64,000 nt of DNA from Clostridium sp. Marseille-P299 (lineage in GTDB: Bacteria; Bacillota; Clostridia; Lachnospirales; Lachnospiraceae), in the NCBI RefSeq assembly GCF_900078195.1, contig NZ_FJVE01000007.1:682001-746000 (forward strand), written 5' to 3'. This document shows positions 37,967 to 46,887 of the stretch, one piece after another. Both the position numbers and the translations under genes were made by a program. The first letter of the stretch is position 1. Each line of letters starts with the position of its first letter. A model generated the notes under the pieces. That model searched no databases. It was not told where the DNA came from and was given only the letters and a program-made list of their open reading frames with translations.

Positions 37967-38419
37967 ATGATAGAAGCAACGAGCTGTGGTGGTGTAGTTA
38001 TTTTCAGAGGTAAAATCTTATTGTTATATAAGAATTACAAGAACAAGTATGAAGGCTGGGTATTACCTAAAGGAACTGTAGAAGAAGGGGAAGAATACAA
38101 GGAAACTGCAGTTCGTGAAGTAAAAGAGGAAACCGGCGCTGTTGCATCGATAATTAAATATATCGGTAAAAGTCAGTATACCTTTAACACTCCCCAGAAC
38201 ACCGTACTGAAGGATGTTCATTGGTACCTTATGATGTCTGATAGCTATTACAGCAAACCACAACGGGAAGAGTATTTTATGGACTCAGGATACTATAAAT
38301 TCCACGAAGCGTACCACATGCTTAAATTTACCAATGAAAAGCAAATATTAGAACGTGCCTATAATGAGTATGTGGATTTAAAAAAAAGTAATCTCTGGGG
38401 TAATAAAAAATACTTTTAG
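37967..38419 (+). CDS. Nudix hydrolase
   Basis: A 150-residue Nudix protein with a perfect box: a Gly, five residues, Glu, seven residues, then REVKEETGA (residues 44-66). Nudix enzymes cleave nucleoside diphosphates linked to another group. The specificity is not predictable from the sequence. AGGAGG lies upstream of the ATG. The next structure downstream is the long hairpin unit at 38.4 kb. Confidence 0.9.
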   Translation: MIEATSCGGVVIFRGKILLLYKNYKNKYEGWVLPKGTVEEGEEYKETAVREVKEETGAVASIIKYIGKSQYTFNTPQNTVLKDVHWYLMMSDSYYSKPQREEYFMDSGYYKFHEAYHMLKFTNEKQILERAYNEYVDLKKSNLWGNKKYF

Positions 38420-38433
38420 ATCTAGTATAACGG

Positions 38434-38462
38434 TTGACAGACGAGGTCAATTAGAATAATAA
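38434..38462 (+). promoter_or_regulatory. Promoter in front of the 38.46 kb hairpin unit
   Basis: TTGACA (38434-38439) and TAATAA (38457-38462) are separated by 17 bp. No open reading frame follows, only the long hairpin. Confidence 0.5.
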
Positions 38463-38578
38463 TGAGACTTATGTACAAACGATTTTATATATGTATTCCG
38501 TATGGATATTGCAATGCAATTCTATAGGAATCTAATATGAAATATATGTATGCATAAGTCTCATTATTTTTTATTTTA
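38458..38578 (+). ncRNA. Candidate small structured RNA or palindromic element
   Basis: AATAATGAGACTTATG (38458-38473) pairs over 16 bp without a mismatch with its complement at 38553-38568. A T-rich tail follows (38563-38578). The 79-base interior is itself imperfectly palindromic, with an ATTGC/GCAAT tip. A -35/-10 pair ends right at the left arm. It sits between the converging Nudix and ComFB genes and may simply be a terminator. The small-RNA reading is an inference. Confidence 0.4.
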
Positions 38579-38848
38579 TTAATTATGTCTAGGGTGGTGA
38601 GCCACCTGAAGTGATGCTTGGGTAATTTGAGCAATAACACTAGCTTCAAATTGGGTACTTAGTACATCTAACTTTGATAGTAATTCACCTTGAGTTGTAA
38701 CAACATACTTTGGTGGTAAACGATTCAATGAATAGGAAGCAATATCTAAGCGACATTGATCGCATTGACAACAGTTTAATTCAGGAAGTATTTCATCAAT
38801 CCGTTTGATAACGATATCTTCCATGATATTTTTAAGTAATAATTCCAT
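38579..38848 (-). CDS. ComFB-like late competence protein
   Basis: An 89-residue protein of the ComFB family (PF10719), with the conserved NIMEDIV start and CCQCDQCRLDIASYSLNRLPPKYV block. ComFB binds zinc, and homologues have been reported to bind cyclic dinucleotides. Its cellular role outside competence operons is unclear. GGGAGGT precedes the ATG. The stop lies at the foot of the long hairpin unit. comFA and comFC are not nearby. Confidence 0.85.
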   Translation of the reverse strand: MELLLKNIMEDIVIKRIDEILPELNCCQCDQCRLDIASYSLNRLPPKYVVTTQGELLSKLDVLSTQFEASVIAQITQASLQVAHHPRHN

Positions 38849-39027
38849 AAGAGACCTCCCAGCGACTTATTATATACATCTAATGTATCATAGGTGTCAA
38901 TATGTGTAAATAGATTATAAAAGCTTTTATCATTTCATATTTTCACAAGTGTGTACATTGTATTTTTAAATCAGCTTTGCTATAATATCAGATATGTGTA
39001 GAAATAAATACAGTATTGGAGATCGCG

Positions 39028-39528
39028 ATGAGTTCAAATCTAAATGATAATTTGGTTCAGAAAGTAATTGATAAATTACTTACCAGAGAAGTGCTTACCT
39101 ATTTGATTGCTGGAGTGTTAACAACGGTTGTTAATTTCGTTGTTTACGGAGTTTTATGTAATCTTTTAGGGATTGCAAATATGGTATCGAATACAATTGC
39201 ATGGGTCGTAGCAGTTATATTTGCATACGTTGTAAATAACTTTTGGGTGTTTCAAAATAAGACAGGCAGTAGTAAAAAAGAAGGAGAAAAACTGGCTAAA
39301 TTTTTTAGTGCTAGAATAGTAACCTTAGTGATTGAAAGTGCCGGTATGTTTATCTTTATCGATGTATTAAAATTACATCAGTACAATATGATTGTGAAAG
39401 GTTTTATTGCAATCATAGTTATTATACTAAATTATATCTTCAGTAAATGGTTTGTATTTGATAAGAATACGGATGTAAATAGTACTACCGTTAATGTTAC
39501 TGAATATAACGAGAAAATTGATAGATAA
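39028..39528 (+). CDS. GtrA-like membrane protein
   Basis: A 166-residue protein with four membrane helices, of the GtrA family that flips or supports lipid-linked sugars for glycosylation of envelope polymers. The start at 39028 follows GGAG (39018-39021). An upstream in-frame TTG is inside that box. The typical N-terminal LTYLIAGVLTTVVNFVVYG and the FVFD C-terminal segment are visible. No partner glycosyltransferase is adjacent. A 13-bp repeat array follows the stop. Confidence 0.85.
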   Translation: MSSNLNDNLVQKVIDKLLTREVLTYLIAGVLTTVVNFVVYGVLCNLLGIANMVSNTIAWVVAVIFAYVVNNFWVFQNKTGSSKKEGEKLAKFFSARIVTLVIESAGMFIFIDVLKLHQYNMIVKGFIAIIVIILNYIFSKWFVFDKNTDVNSTTVNVTEYNEKIDR

Positions 39529-39541
39529 TGAATCAAAATTA

Positions 39542-39580
39542 TAAATCTAAATCATAAATCTAAATCATGAATCTAAATCA
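39542..39580. repeat. 13-bp tandem repeat, 3 copies
   Basis: TAAATCTAAATCA lies at 39542 and 39555, and TGAATCTAAATCA at 39568, just behind the gtrA-like stop codon. Confidence 0.85.
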
Positions 39581-39628
39581 GTTTAGAGATTATAGAAATC
39601 TTAAAAAAGGAATGGAAGGCAATAATTC

Positions 39629-40831
39629 ATGGAAAAAGCAGTAGTAGTTTTAAAAAAAGGTGAGGGAAGAACCTTAAAATCAGGAGGCCTTTGGGTTTTT
39701 GACAATGAGATTAGTAAGATTGAAGGCGAGTTTACCAATGGTGATTTGGTAACAGTAAATGATTTCGATGGTTATTGCATGGGAACAGGTTTTATTAATA
39801 CAAATTCTAAGATAACAGTTCGTATGATGTCTCGAATCAAAGGACAAGAAATTGATGAAGAATTTCTTTTACAAAGAGTGAGAGATGCGTGGAATTATAG
39901 AAAAAGTACAGTAGATATCAGTAGTTGTAGAATTGTATTTGGAGAAGCTGATTTTTTACCTGGGCTTGTTATTGATAAATTCTCAGATGTTTTAGTTGTA
40001 CAATCTTTAGCACTTGGAATTGATCGTATGAAAGAGACTATTTTAACACTTCTTAAGAAAGTGTTAGAAGAAGATGGCATCAAGATTCGTGGTGTTTATG
40101 AGCGTAGTGATGCGAAAGTAAGATTACAAGAAGGCATGGAACGAATCAAAGGTTTTATTGGTGAACCTTTCGACACAAAAGTTACAATCGTTGAAAATGG
40201 TGTTAAATATATCGTGGATGTTGAAGACGGACAAAAAACAGGATTTTTCTTAGATCAAAAATACAATCGTCTTGCAATTCAACGAATTTGTAAGGATGCG
40301 AAAGTTCTAGATTGCTTTACTCATACTGGTTCTTTTGCTTTAAATGCAGGAATTGGCGGTGCAAAAAGCGTATTAGGAGTGGATGCTTCTGAGTTGGGAG
40401 TAGCTCAAGCAAGAGAAAATGCAGAGCTTAATGGACTTGATAAAATTGTTCAGTTTAAATGTGCGGATGTATTTGAATTATTACCAGAATTAGAAGCAGC
40501 AGGTGAGAAATTTGATGTTATTATACTTGATCCACCAGCATTTACGAAATCAAGAAATTCTGTGAAGAATGCGATTAAGGGATATCGTGAAATTAACCTT
40601 AGAGCAATGAAGTTATTAAAAGATGGAGGATTTTTAGCAACCTGCTCTTGCTCTCACTTTATGACTCCTGAATTATTTACAGAGACGGTTGGACAAGCCG
40701 CTAAAAATGTTCACAAACGCTTACGTCAAGTGGAGTATCGTACGCAGGCACCAGATCATCCAATTTTATGGGCTGCAGATGAGTCTTATTACTTGAAATT
40801 TTATATTTTCCAAGTATGTAATGAAAAATAA
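39629..40831 (+). CDS. RlmI-like class I rRNA methyltransferase
   Basis: A 400-residue protein with an N-terminal PUA RNA-binding domain (residues 1-75), a middle RlmI region, and a Rossmann methylase from about 190. The SAM site is LDCFTHTGSFALNA. The catalytic motif IV is LDPPAF and motif VI has a CSCSH cysteine. Family members methylate C1962 of 23S rRNA. Whether this clostridial member has the same target is not shown. AAAGGAATGGAAGG lies upstream of the ATG. Confidence 0.88.
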   Translation: MEKAVVVLKKGEGRTLKSGGLWVFDNEISKIEGEFTNGDLVTVNDFDGYCMGTGFINTNSKITVRMMSRIKGQEIDEEFLLQRVRDAWNYRKSTVDISSCRIVFGEADFLPGLVIDKFSDVLVVQSLALGIDRMKETILTLLKKVLEEDGIKIRGVYERSDAKVRLQEGMERIKGFIGEPFDTKVTIVENGVKYIVDVEDGQKTGFFLDQKYNRLAIQRICKDAKVLDCFTHTGSFALNAGIGGAKSVLGVDASELGVAQARENAELNGLDKIVQFKCADVFELLPELEAAGEKFDVIILDPPAFTKSRNSVKNAIKGYREINLRAMKLLKDGGFLATCSCSHFMTPELFTETVGQAAKNVHKRLRQVEYRTQAPDHPILWAADESYYLKFYIFQVCNEK

Positions 40832-40841
40832 GTTATAAAAA

Positions 40842-40971
40842 GGGGCTGTCGAAAATAATTATTTTTATATGTAGACAATGTTTTTATGCTATGGGACAGA
40901 ATTTTAAACCTGTCTCATAACACGAAAGACATTAGGCGTTACAGATAAAAACTTTATTTAGCGACAGCTCC
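40842..40971. repeat. Structured repeat element with inverted ends (copy A)
   Basis: The ends GGGGCTGTCG (40842-40851) and CGACAGCTCC (40962-40971) are complementary with one G-T pair. Inside, TATGGGACAG and CTGTCTCATA form a second stem (40890-40919). Parts of the sequence recur at 49918 and 46742. It may be a small non-autonomous transposable element or a complex terminator. Confidence 0.6.
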
Positions 40972-41013
40972 TTTATGTTACTACTAAAAAAGGCTGACAT
41001 GCTTCATACGAGA

Positions 41014-42387
41014 TTAGAGAGGAATTTTAATTATAATTTTTGCTCCATGTGTACTTTTAGAATTTTCTAAAATAAGTAATCCACCGTGTTGCTTTGCAAC
41101 GGAATCAGCTACATAAAGGCCAATTCCAAAATGAGATTTAGAATTACGGCTACGATCATCCATATAAAATTGTTCGGTTGCATGCTTTAATGCTTCTGAT
41201 GAAAATCCCATACCGGTGTCACTTATAGTGAATACAATATAACCATTGTCCTCACTTACTTTATACGTAACGATTCCCCCGGATGGAGTATGCTCAACGG
41301 CATTGGACATTACATTATTAAGTGCTCTTAATAATAAATGGGGATCAATAGAAAAATGCTGCGATTCATAAGTAGTTTCCCATCGTAATTGAATATTTTT
41401 CACAGTGCATAATCCTTTTGCCTGTTTTTGAACATCTTGTATAAAACCATCTATCATAATATCTTGTAGTTGCGGTCGAAAACTGTCATTTGATTTTGTG
41501 ATTTCTATTAACATCTGCACATAATTTTGCATTTGTAAAGAACTTTCCTTAATGTAATCAATACATTCTAATTGCTCAGCAGTAGGCTCTGTATCGTACA
41601 GTAGTTCAGAATTTCCACGAATAAGAGTCAACGGAGTTTTTAGATCATGAGCTAATGCGGATATTTGTTCTTTCCTTGATTGCTCCAATTTCCATTGTCT
41701 TTCCAAAGAATTCTTTAGTGCTTTGCGCATTTTATCCATTGAGTTTAAAACTGCATTTATTTCTTTTATATTGCCACGCTCAATAGAAAAGTCCAACTCT
41801 TGACTTTGGATTTTCTCTGTTACAAAAGTGAGTGAACGTAATTTATTGTGCATCATATATCCAAAGCGAATAGCTGTGACAATCACGCTTAATAGGATTA
41901 ATAATAATGCAGTAACTATAAACATCGTTTGTGGTGGCATGAGATATTTTCGCAAGGTTGTGGATTTAAATTGTGGGGTGATTTTATATCGAAGCACGCA
42001 ATATTCATTGACACGCTGAACTACTTTATAATAATTTTCGCTAAAATCAGAGGTACGCCCTTGTACTGCCGCCCATGCATTTTTTATGCCACTTCCCTCA
42101 ATATTACCAGCTTTAATGCTTCCATTTGTATCAAATACGATATATTGACACAAATCAGGAATCATAGTCTCCTTTACTTCATCCGCTTTTAAAATTTGGT
42201 CGTAAGCAGCGTTAGCTTGTTCCTGTGCGAAATCTGCGGGATAAATCATGTCGTTTGCAATTAAATAACTAAAGGAGCTAATTAAGAGAATTCCAATTAG
42301 TATTACGCTAAGAAACAGGTAAAAGAAGTATTTTAAATAAAACATACTAAGAGGAATCTCTCGTTTTTTAATTTTTATTCTTCCCAT
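41014..42387 (-). CDS. Sensor histidine kinase of the LanFEG module
   Basis: A 457-residue membrane kinase. Two membrane helices (near residues 20-45 and 150-175) flank an extracytoplasmic domain of about 105 residues. HAMP-like DNA follows, then the HisKA box (ALAHDLKTPLTLIRG) with the phosphorylated His, the N box (NVMSNAVEHTPSGG), and the G1 and G2 boxes (DTGMGF, GIGLYVA). The start at 42387 is the first ATG with an AGGA box and overlaps the regulator stop. A TTG 18 bases upstream is in frame. It is the last gene of the operon and is the likely sensor of a cell-wall-active peptide. Confidence 0.85.
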   Translation of the reverse strand: MGRIKIKKREIPLSMFYLKYFFYLFLSVILIGILLISSFSYLIANDMIYPADFAQEQANAAYDQILKADEVKETMIPDLCQYIVFDTNGSIKAGNIEGSGIKNAWAAVQGRTSDFSENYYKVVQRVNEYCVLRYKITPQFKSTTLRKYLMPPQTMFIVTALLLILLSVIVTAIRFGYMMHNKLRSLTFVTEKIQSQELDFSIERGNIKEINAVLNSMDKMRKALKNSLERQWKLEQSRKEQISALAHDLKTPLTLIRGNSELLYDTEPTAEQLECIDYIKESSLQMQNYVQMLIEITKSNDSFRPQLQDIMIDGFIQDVQKQAKGLCTVKNIQLRWETTYESQHFSIDPHLLLRALNNVMSNAVEHTPSGGIVTYKVSEDNGYIVFTISDTGMGFSSEALKHATEQFYMDDRSRNSKSHFGIGLYVADSVAKQHGGLLILENSKSTHGAKIIIKIPL

Positions 42388-43037
42388 TTGTATCCTATCC
42401 CCCAAACCGTTTTGATTGGTGAGTAGTTCATATGCTCCAATTTTATACGAATATTTTTAATATGTGTAGATATCGTATTGTCATTACTATCACTATCAAA
42501 TCCGAAAACATGTTCAAATATTTGCTCTCTTGAAAATACTTGTCCTGTATTTCGTGCTAAAAACTCACATATCTGGTATTCACCTTTGGTCAATGGAGCT
42601 ATACTTTCATTGATAATTAATTGCTTTGCAGAAAGATTAAAATAGGAATTTGAAAAAGAGAGTCTTGTAGTATGTTCACGATGCTCACGCCTTAAATGGG
42701 CGGTCACTCTTGCGCGAAGTTCTAATGCTCCAAATGGTTTACTAATATAATCATCGGCACCAGTTTCTAAGCCGTAAACCAAACTATTTTCTTCTGTTTT
42801 TGCAGTCAGGAATAAAATAGGACAATCTACGTGACCGCGGATTTCTTTGCACAAAGTAAAACCATCTAACTTTGGCATCATTACATCTAATAAAATAAGA
42901 TCAAAAGAACACAGATTGAGGTTCTGAACGTTTGCTGGTTCATAAATTGTCGTTACATTGTGCCCATCCTTACTTAAAATTTTCTGTATCATAGTCAAAA
43001 TTGCCAACTCGTCATCGACCGCCAATATATTTGCCAT
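42375..43037 (-). CDS. OmpR-family response regulator
   Basis: A 220-residue regulator with an N-terminal receiver (acidic pocket VDDE, phospho-Asp in LLDVMMP, Lys in SKPFG) and a C-terminal winged helix (Trans_reg_C). The ATG at 43037 is preferred over a GTG at 43046, because the GAAGGGA box is too close to the GTG. It overlaps the kinase gene by 13 bp. It resembles SpaR/NsrR-type regulators of lantibiotic self-protection. A pair of 11-bp-spaced direct repeats upstream of the ABC operon could be its binding site. Confidence 0.87.
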   Translation of the reverse strand: MANILAVDDELAILTMIQKILSKDGHNVTTIYEPANVQNLNLCSFDLILLDVMMPKLDGFTLCKEIRGHVDCPILFLTAKTEENSLVYGLETGADDYISKPFGALELRARVTAHLRREHREHTTRLSFSNSYFNLSAKQLIINESIAPLTKGEYQICEFLARNTGQVFSREQIFEHVFGFDSDSNDNTISTHIKNIRIKLEHMNYSPIKTVWGIGYKWEE

Positions 43038-43091
43038 ACTAATCACTTCCCTTCATCAGAATTATACGCTGGATACCTTTGTTAGTAAAGT

Positions 43092-43841
43092 TTAATCACT
43101 GGTATTTTGTCCTTCCCAGCGACAAACCCAGATACTAAATAAAATGATTGCACTTACTGTGATGAAAATACACATAAAAATTGCAATATTGTAATCTGCT
43201 TCATGTAGTTCTTGTCCATTTGCTACAGTGAGGGCATAGGTAACAAGCCTAGATGACCATGCACAAGGAACATAGCACCAAATATCATCGCCCATTCCAG
43301 TAAGAAATAATGCGGAAATTAAACTTTCTATAATTCCTATACCAATGGATATTCCTTTATTAAAGCGTAATGACAAAAAAAAATGTAAAATATACAAAAA
43401 TATATTGCTGCCTAAAAGTATTAGCGCAGCTTTTATATAAAATAAAGAATTCACCATGGATGCCTGAAAAAAATATAGATATCCCACACCAAAGAAAACA
43501 CTTGCCAAAAAGATAGAAAATGTCCCTAAAAGTATGAGTAAGAAAAGCTTACTAAAAAACATAGGCAATCTTTTGGGCGCAGATAACATTACCTGAAATT
43601 GTCCAGCCGACAACTCTTGCTCAGCAAGTAACACACAGAACAGACCAATTAGAAATGGGAATCCAATTCCTAATACCTGAAAGTAGGCCTGAATTTTACT
43701 ATAAGCGTCCCAAGGAGTATATGCATAATAAGCAAGAAAAACGACAGCAATACACAAAGGAATTAAGAAATGCGCTTTCCCAATAGCCAAACGTTTTGTC
43801 TTACGTACTTCAGATATAAAACAACGAAAAAATAGATTCAT
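43092..43841 (-). CDS. Lantibiotic-resistance ABC permease, MutG/LanG type
   Basis: A 249-residue protein with six membrane helices, the second permease of a LanFEG-type transporter (ABC2-like fold). It shares the family's SEVRKTKR start and SAGQFQVMLSAPKR loop. It pairs with the LanE-type permease encoded just upstream and abuts it. LanFEG complexes expel lantibiotics from the membrane. No lantibiotic precursor or modification enzyme is encoded here, so the module is likely for resistance to outside peptides (inference). Confidence 0.8.
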   Translation of the reverse strand: MNLFFRCFISEVRKTKRLAIGKAHFLIPLCIAVVFLAYYAYTPWDAYSKIQAYFQVLGIGFPFLIGLFCVLLAEQELSAGQFQVMLSAPKRLPMFFSKLFLLILLGTFSIFLASVFFGVGYLYFFQASMVNSLFYIKAALILLGSNIFLYILHFFLSLRFNKGISIGIGIIESLISALFLTGMGDDIWCYVPCAWSSRLVTYALTVANGQELHEADYNIAIFMCIFITVSAIILFSIWVCRWEGQNTSD

Positions 43842-44584
43842 TATTTTTCCTCCGTTCTCTTAAACCAAATTGAGGTAAGAAAAGTTAGCGTAAAGAACCA
43901 TAACAGAGAAAGTAATATTCCTGGTAGAATAACATTTGTATTGTTAAGGTTACTACCAGTAGGAATTGGCAAACCATTTGGCAGTAGACCTAGTGTCGGA
44001 CACATTAAGCGGATTGGAATGGAGAAAGGAAAAATCCACCATAAGCTAGTATCTGCCAGTGCTACAACACCACTAACAGAAAGCACCATACTTGTAAAAA
44101 TACTTGCAAACATACCGAACCTGGCACTCAAAAACAAGTAGACAGGAATTGCCCACAAATAGCTTATACTTAATAATATTGCGCCACTAAATCCACCAAA
44201 GGGGGAAATTGTAGTTCCAAGAACTGATCCTCCAACTAAGGTACCTAAAAAAATAATACTATTAGAAAACAATAATAAAAAGGTGCTATAAATGATTTTA
44301 CCAATCCAACATTTTTCTGGTGAAATATTAAGTGATAAAATATTATAGTATTTGATTTTCCTATCTTTTTTGATGGAAAGATAGCAAAAAACAGCCAACA
44401 TTCCAGGTAGTAGCATAATATACCACCAATTCCATGCACCCGCAGGAAAGGCATTATGTACACCACCTGTCAGAAATAGCGCTAGCAATAAAGTAATAAC
44501 AGGTGCAATTACCGTAAGAATTCTTCCAAACGTATGTTGTAACTTTAGATGTTCAGCCTTTACTAAACGAAACATATCATTCAC
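43841..44584 (-). CDS. Lantibiotic-resistance ABC permease, MutE/EpiE (LanE) type
   Basis: A 247-residue protein with six membrane helices and the family pattern KAEHLKLQHTFGR at the N-terminus plus the SLNISPEKCWIGKI loop near residue 85. It is the first of two permeases. Its start overlaps the end of the ATPase gene by 8 bp, and its stop shares a base with the LanG-type start. That overlap implies translational coupling of the transporter. Confidence 0.82.
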   Translation of the reverse strand: MNDMFRLVKAEHLKLQHTFGRILTVIAPVITLLLALFLTGGVHNAFPAGAWNWWYIMLLPGMLAVFCYLSIKKDRKIKYYNILSLNISPEKCWIGKIIYSTFLLLFSNSIIFLGTLVGGSVLGTTISPFGGFSGAILLSISYLWAIPVYLFLSARFGMFASIFTSMVLSVSGVVALADTSLWWIFPFSIPIRLMCPTLGLLPNGLPIPTGSNLNNTNVILPGILLSLLWFFTLTFLTSIWFKRTEEK

Positions 44585-45281
44585 CAGCCTTTCTATTCTC
44601 CTTAATTACTTGCATAAATAACTTCTCTAAATCTTCGTTAGGATTTATCTTGCTGCTGTAACCTAAAACACCCCCAGAAATAATGCCTACATGGTCAGCA
44701 ATTTGTTGTACCTCAGAAAGAATATGGCTAGAGAGAATAACCGTAATACCTTTTTCGGGAAAAGAACGAATTAACTCTCGCAGCTCTTCTATGCCTACGG
44801 GATCAAGACCATTGGTAGGTTCATCTAAAATCAATAACTTTGGATGATTTAATAAGGCTAGTGCAATCCCAAGTCGCTGTTTCATACCGAGGGAAAACTG
44901 TCCGGTTCTTTTTTTACCTGTATCAGTTAACCGTACAATTTGCAGAACTTCTTCAATTCTTAAATCATCAAGGCCAAGTAGAGTGGCCCTAACTTTCAGA
45001 TTTTCATATGCAGTTAAGTTTTCATAAAGAGGTGGCATTTCGATTAAAGCCCCGATATGGTTAAGATCATCTCGCTTCCAGATATGACCATCAAATTCAA
45101 TGCTTCCTGATGTGGGTTTTAAAATACCTGTTATCATTTTTAGGGTTGTAGACTTGCCTACACCGTTTGGACCAAGCAGCCCATAAATAGAGTTTTTTTC
45201 TATATTCAGCGATACATTGTTGACCGCTATTTGCCCCTTGAATTTTTTACAGAGGTCAGTGGTTTTTAAAATCATATTCAT
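44577..45281 (-). CDS. Lantibiotic-resistance ABC ATPase, LanF type
   Basis: A 234-residue ABC ATPase. Walker A is GPNGVGKST, the signature is FSLGMKQR and Walker B is LLILDEPT. At the usual Q-loop position it has Glu (GALIEMPP), the E-loop described for LanF immunity ATPases such as NukF. This separates it from ordinary drug exporters. A start at 45281 behind AAAGGA is chosen over a longer frame from 45353. It is the first gene of the five-gene minus-strand operon. Confidence 0.87.
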   Translation of the reverse strand: MNMILKTTDLCKKFKGQIAVNNVSLNIEKNSIYGLLGPNGVGKSTTLKMITGILKPTSGSIEFDGHIWKRDDLNHIGALIEMPPLYENLTAYENLKVRATLLGLDDLRIEEVLQIVRLTDTGKKRTGQFSLGMKQRLGIALALLNHPKLLILDEPTNGLDPVGIEELRELIRSFPEKGITVILSSHILSEVQQIADHVGIISGGVLGYSSKINPNEDLEKLFMQVIKENRKAGE

Positions 45282-45333
45282 AATATCTAAGTCCTTTCTT
45301 TTGATTTCAAGAATAGGATAAGGGGTAATTTTG

Positions 45334-45350
45334 AAGATTTCATAAAGATT
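45334..45350 (-). promoter_or_regulatory. 11-bp-spaced direct repeats upstream of the LanF-type gene
   Basis: AAGATT occurs at 45334-45339 and 45345-45350. This spacing fits OmpR-family regulators. A weak minus-strand -10 candidate (TATCCT) lies at 45320-45315. Confidence 0.4.
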
Positions 45351-45496
45351 CAAAAATATTATTTAACGTATGGTAGTTATTTCGTGATAGAAATAGCTAC
45401 AATGAAAGAAAGTTAGATAGAAAGGAAGTTACAAATGAAGAACGTTAGAATGGAAAGTTATTAAAAGGTATGTTACAAATGAGGAAAGTTATAAAA

Positions 45497-45536
45497 TTAG
45501 CCGTAGTCAGATTTATAAATTCTGGACCACGGCTAA
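45497..45536 (-). terminator. Hairpin after the DUF5050 gene
   Basis: TTAGCCGT (45497-45504) pairs with ACGGCTAA (45529-45536). TCAGA and TCTGG extend the stem. On the minus strand TTTTATAA follows. Confidence 0.65.
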
Positions 45537-45547
45537 TTACTCCATTT

Positions 45548-46573
45548 CTATTCATCAACGACAGGTGCATGAAATGTACTAAGTTTTTCAGTTACAGGAT
45601 CATATGCATAAACATTTATTTCTTTAAAGTCAAGAAAGAATATATAATTAGTAGTCACATGAATTTCCTTAAAATCACCTTGTTGAATTGTTTTAGTTGT
45701 CATGGAAGATAAATCTAAACATTCAATTCGATTGTTATCTCCTCCATCAACTTGGTAATAAATTTTGTTTCCATCTGGACTAATATTATATGTAAATACA
45801 AATTCGTCAACGATAAGAGTTTTATTTTCACCATTAAGATCAATTCGATACAATTTATAATTATCTTCCAATGAAATATAATAAATCCAATCATTGGTTG
45901 CAATTGGCATATATGTATTACCAGTATAAACAGTACGAACACTTAAATTATTCATATTAAGTGCATGAATATCATGGTCAAAGGAGGCTCCGGAAAAATA
46001 CATTTCACCATTGATATAAGAGGCAGGAACAATTGGGTCATCATATAATTTCTTTTCATCGGTATCATCAATATTGACTTTATAAAAGGTTAATCCTTCA
46101 CTTGTATTGTAATGTTGAAAAAATAATGTGTTTTTAAAAAGGCTTACAACACCAGCAGGATCTTTATTTAGCAGTTTCAAATTCTTACCATTCTTATCAA
46201 TTCGATAAACTCCAGCATTGTAAAGCTCGAATATATTATCAGAATGCTTTTGTTTCGAATAATTTACTTTTGAATAGTAGAGATAATTAGCATCAGCATT
46301 AATATATTTAACTTTATTTGGATGAATTTTTCTAACATCAGTACAATTTAAGTTCATCTGATAAAGAGCACCATCGTCATTCATGTTGCTAAAATAAATG
46401 ACTCCGTTGTACTCACAAAACAATCCTCCATTATAGAGATTTCCGGCAGTATTTCCAATCACGTCTCCTTCATTTAAGGAGGTACGAGTTGTACGATAAT
46501 ATAGTAGGATAGAACAGATAAGGGCAGCAGCTATAATGATAGCAATAATAATTTTTTTAAGTGTGTTATTCAT
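45548..46573 (-). CDS. DUF5050 beta-propeller-like membrane-anchored protein
   Basis: A 341-residue protein with one N-terminal membrane helix (residues 5-27), probably leaving the rest outside the cell. The outer part has repeated short blades such as GVIYFSNMNDDGALYQMN and NWIYYISLEDNYKLYRID, matching the DUF5050 propeller-like family common in clostridia. Function is unknown. It lies upstream of the LanFEG operon on the same strand but with its own terminator, so it is probably separate. Confidence 0.82.
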   Translation of the reverse strand: MNNTLKKIIIAIIIAAALICSILLYYRTTRTSLNEGDVIGNTAGNLYNGGLFCEYNGVIYFSNMNDDGALYQMNLNCTDVRKIHPNKVKYINADANYLYYSKVNYSKQKHSDNIFELYNAGVYRIDKNGKNLKLLNKDPAGVVSLFKNTLFFQHYNTSEGLTFYKVNIDDTDEKKLYDDPIVPASYINGEMYFSGASFDHDIHALNMNNLSVRTVYTGNTYMPIATNDWIYYISLEDNYKLYRIDLNGENKTLIVDEFVFTYNISPDGNKIYYQVDGGDNNRIECLDLSSMTTKTIQQGDFKEIHVTTNYIFFLDFKEINVYAYDPVTEKLSTFHAPVVDE

Positions 46574-46741
46574 TGATTCGTATTTCTCCTTATCGAAAGG
46601 CTTATGTTTAGTTAAAATTTATACGAATGTAAGATTCATCCATTTTATTTGAAATGAATTTTCGAACTTATCCTACAAATTTATATATAAAAATATTATA
46701 CAATTGAATGGAATAAATTGCAAATAGTAACTAAGTATGAT

Positions 46742-46797
46742 AAAAGGGACTGTCGTAAAATAAAATTTTATATATGTAACTCCTATTGTTTTTAGTG
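46742..46797. repeat. Partial copy of the structured repeat element (copy C)
   Basis: The segment around GGGACTGTCG (46746-46755) follows copy A closely for about 50 bases (AAAATAA..., TATATGTA, TTGTTTTTA), then the similarity ends. No right end is seen. It lies in the 315-bp divergent gap before pheA, which otherwise shows no clear feature. Confidence 0.5.
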
Positions 46798-46887
46798 TTT
46801 GAGAAGCAATTTACACATTGCAAATTAATGGTAGGGTAGGTATAATAAATTAAATATCCATAAATACATAGGATGGAGGAATATACA

